In this document: piece after piece, positions 22,305 through 23,799 of the stretch
Numbering within the stretch: the first letter of the stretch is position 1
Layout of the letters: each line of letters starts with the position of its first letter
Assembly: GCA_031550755.1 (NCBI GenBank)
Contig: JAVBOJ010000130.1
Location: 1 to 23,799 of the forward strand
Length of the DNA stretch: 23,799 bases
DNA from: JAVBOJ01 sp031550755
Lineage (GTDB): Bacteria; Bacillota; Clostridia; Oscillospirales; UBA929
Direction of reading: 5' to 3'
Translations under genes and position numbers: made by a program
Notes under the pieces: model-generated
What the model was told of the DNA's origin: nothing
Seen by the model: the letters and a program-made list of their open reading frames with translations, nothing else
Database searches by the model: none

Positions 22305-23021
22305 ATGCAGCGTTTGTTGGGTCTTGCGCGCCGGTGTATTGAGGATTATGGGATGATTGCGCCCGGCGACCGGATCGCCGTGGGGGTCTCGGGCGGCAAG
22401 GATTCATTGCTGCTGTTGACCCTGCTGGCACGTCTGCGGGACTTTTTGCCCGCGCCGTTTTCACTGCACGCCGTCACGCTGTCGATGGGCTTTGAGGGCA
22501 TGGACTTTGCCCCGCTGGAGGCGTATTGCGCGGCGCTGGACGTGCCGTTTACCCTTGTGCCGACCAATTTGGGGCATGTGCTGTTTGAAACGCGCCGGGA
22601 GAAAAACCCCTGCGCCCTGTGCGCCAACATGCGGCGCGGTATCCTGCACAAGACGGCCACAGCCCTCGGCTGCCACAAGGTCGCCCTCGGCCACCACAAG
22701 GACGACGCGGTGGAGACCTTTGTGATGTCGCTGTTTTTCGAGGGGCGGATCTCCTGCTTCCGCCCGGTCACCTGGCTCGACCGGCAGGAGGTCACCCTGA
22801 TCCGCCCGATGCTGTATATCGAGGAGGCCGACATCGTCGCGGCCAAGACCCGGCTGCGCCTGCCGGTTGTTCACAACCCCTGCCCCGCCAACGGCTTCAC
22901 CAAACGGCAGGAGGTCAAGGAGCTGCTGGAGAGCTGGGGGCATGAACGCAGGGACATGCTGTTCGGTGCGATGAAGCGCCTGCCGCTGCCGGGGTGGGGG
23001 CAGATAACAGATAACAGATAA
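22305..23021 (+). CDS. TtcA-like tRNA thiolation ATPase (PP-loop family)
   Basis: A 238-residue PP-loop ATPase of the TtcA/TilS superfamily, expected to activate a tRNA base with ATP for sulfur insertion. The PP-loop AVGVSGGKDS is at residues 25-34. CALC (Cys103, Cys106) and a third cysteine in HNPCPANG (Cys193) match the three iron-sulfur ligands of TtcA. GHHKDDAVETFVMSLFFEGRI is also typical. Which base is modified is uncertain, because Clostridia have several TtcA-related groups. The ATG at 22305 has GAGG 10 bases upstream. The last residues, GQITDNR, and the TAA stop are encoded by the AGATAAC heptamer repeat, so the natural C terminus was probably different. Confidence 0.9.
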   Translation: MQRLLGLARRCIEDYGMIAPGDRIAVGVSGGKDSLLLLTLLARLRDFLPAPFSLHAVTLSMGFEGMDFAPLEAYCAALDVPFTLVPTNLGHVLFETRREKNPCALCANMRRGILHKTATALGCHKVALGHHKDDAVETFVMSLFFEGRISCFRPVTWLDRQEVTLIRPMLYIEEADIVAAKTRLRLPVVHNPCPANGFTKRQEVKELLESWGHERRDMLFGAMKRLPLPGWGQITDNR

Positions 23022-23329
23022 GGACGCGGCGGTTGTAGGGGCGACCGTCCCCGGTCGCCCGGCGTATCCATGCCCCGTATCGTTTTTGGAACGAGGGCGT
23101 GACTTTCTTTGGGCGGGGCAAAGAAAGTCACCAAAGAAACCTCGCTTGGGGGCTCTATCTGCCCCCAAGACCCCCGGTACTATGTCCAGAAATGCACACC
23201 CCGTCCCGGTCTGCGACCCTCCGGGTCTCGCCGGGACGGGAGAGGGATATGGGAACAAGCCCTACATATGACGGGGTGGGTACGCCGGCGCATTCCCCCG
23301 TCCCTATCCGTTCTCCGTTCTCTGTCACC
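23002..23329. repeat. composite repeat region between ttcA-like gene and CRP-family gene
   Basis: This gap of over 300 bases has no gene. From the left it holds three AGATAAC heptamers (23002-23022), the GTAGGGG hairpin (23035-23061), the CTTTCTTTG hairpin copy 2 (TGACTTTCTTTG / CAAAGAAAGTCA, 23100-23130), the hairpin CTTGGGGGC / GCCCCCAAG (23145-23169) and the 10-bp inverted repeat CCCGTCCCGG / CCGGGACGGG (23200-23240). Two inverted heptamers, CGTTCTC CGTTCTC (23309-23322), close it. The heptamers at both ends face each other like terminal inverted repeats. Confidence 0.72.
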
Positions 23330-23333
23330 ACGC

Positions 23334-23799
23334 CTACAACAACGTAAACCGGTTCTTCCGGTAATCGATCAGCCCCTCGTCCCGCATGCGCGACAGCTCG
23401 TGGGACAGGGCGCTGCGCTCGACGCAGAGGAATTCCGCCATCTCCTCGCGGTCAAGCGGGATGACAATCCGCCGCCCCTGCCGGGGCACGAAGGAGCCCA
23501 GATACCGCAGCACCCGCGCCCGCACCGACTTGAGCCCGAGCAGCTCCATCCGCGCCTGCATCTGGAGATTTTTCCGGGCGATCAGCTCCAGCATGTTTTC
23601 AATCAGCCGCGCGTGAAACCCGCAATCGGACGGGCAGGTGTGCAAAATCCGCTCAAACCGCAGCAGCTCCACCGTCGCGTCGGTCTCCGCCGTGACGGTC
23701 ACGGGGCTCTCGCTCACCCCGGCGCAGCAGAGCGCCTCGGCGAACAGCTCGCCCGGCGACAGCATGGCCACCAGCGTCCGGTTGCCGTCATAATCCTCC
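23334..23799 (-). CDS. CRP/FNR family transcriptional regulator (5' end outside window)
   Basis: The visible 155 residues are the C-terminal two thirds of a CRP/FNR-type regulator; the frame continues past the window edge. The fragment opens inside the cNMP-binding beta-barrel (DYDGNRTLVAMLSPGELFAEA). It passes through the long dimer helix (LIENMLELIARKNLQMQARMELLGLKSVRARVLRYLG) and ends in the winged helix (IPLDREEMAEFLCVERSALSHELSRMRDEGLIDYRKNRFTLL), whose recognition helix is VERSALSHELSRM. The stop is TAG at 23336-23334. The cysteines in LCCAG and CPSDCG are not at the N terminus, so they are not the FNR iron-sulfur set. The ligand and targets are unknown. An ATG near 23765 is internal and not the true start. 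Confidence 0.9.
   Translation of the reverse strand, partial: EDYDGNRTLVAMLSPGELFAEALCCAGVSESPVTVTAETDATVELLRFERILHTCPSDCGFHARLIENMLELIARKNLQMQARMELLGLKSVRARVLRYLGSFVPRQGRRIVIPLDREEMAEFLCVERSALSHELSRMRDEGLIDYRKNRFTLL

Overview
The window is GC-rich DNA from a bacterium of the Clostridia, most likely an Oscillospiraceae/Ruminococcaceae-type gut anaerobe. This rests on gene content: a darA–holB–ricT–tatD block, a two-subunit GlgC/GlgD glycogen system, a PduL-type phosphotransacylase and a meso-diaminopimelate dehydrogenase. Strong AGGAGG-type ribosome sites with frequent TTG/GTG starts agree. The placement is inferred without a database search. I see no rRNA, tRNA, CRISPR array, transposase or prophage gene.

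Layout. (1) 1-7338, plus strand: the end of an unidentified gene, an Orn/Lys/Arg decarboxylase, the c-di-AMP receptor DarA, a short DNA polymerase III delta-prime subunit, the RicT/PSP1 protein, a TatD nuclease, two membrane proteins of unknown function and a MATE transporter. A strong terminator closes this block. It resembles the Bacillus yaaO-tmk-yaaQ-holB-yaaT-yabD neighbourhood, but tmk is missing and a palindromic repeat sits in its place. (2) 17954-7410, minus strand: pduL, glgB, glgC, glgD, glgA, glgP and an acyltransferase. Together these cover ADP-glucose synthesis, glucan elongation, branching and phosphorolysis. (3) 18143-21080, plus strand: an XRE regulator divergent from pduL, then a GH28 glycosidase whose stop overlaps the start of diaminopimelate dehydrogenase. 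(4) 22093-21243, minus strand: rplM-rpsI with its own promoter and terminator. (5) 22305-23021, plus strand: a TtcA-like tRNA thiolation enzyme. (6) After 23334, minus strand: the 3' part of a CRP/FNR regulator gene that runs off the window.

The genes are mostly ordinary chromosomal genes. The least explained sequence is intergenic. Several short palindromic repeat families fill the gaps: a phased heptamer AGA(T/G)AAC next to a hairpin whose stem sequence changes with its pairing kept; a CTTTCTTTG/CAAAGAAAG hairpin; a two-hairpin repeat present in inverted copies on either side of glgC-glgD; and an AATCCCC-bounded miniature element. One heptamer repeat supplies the stop codon of the ttcA-like gene. 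Other observations are the Lys/Ala-rich N-terminal extension of GlgB, the placement of pduL at the head of the glycogen genes, and an acyltransferase whose ribosome site starts within a few bases of the glgP terminator.
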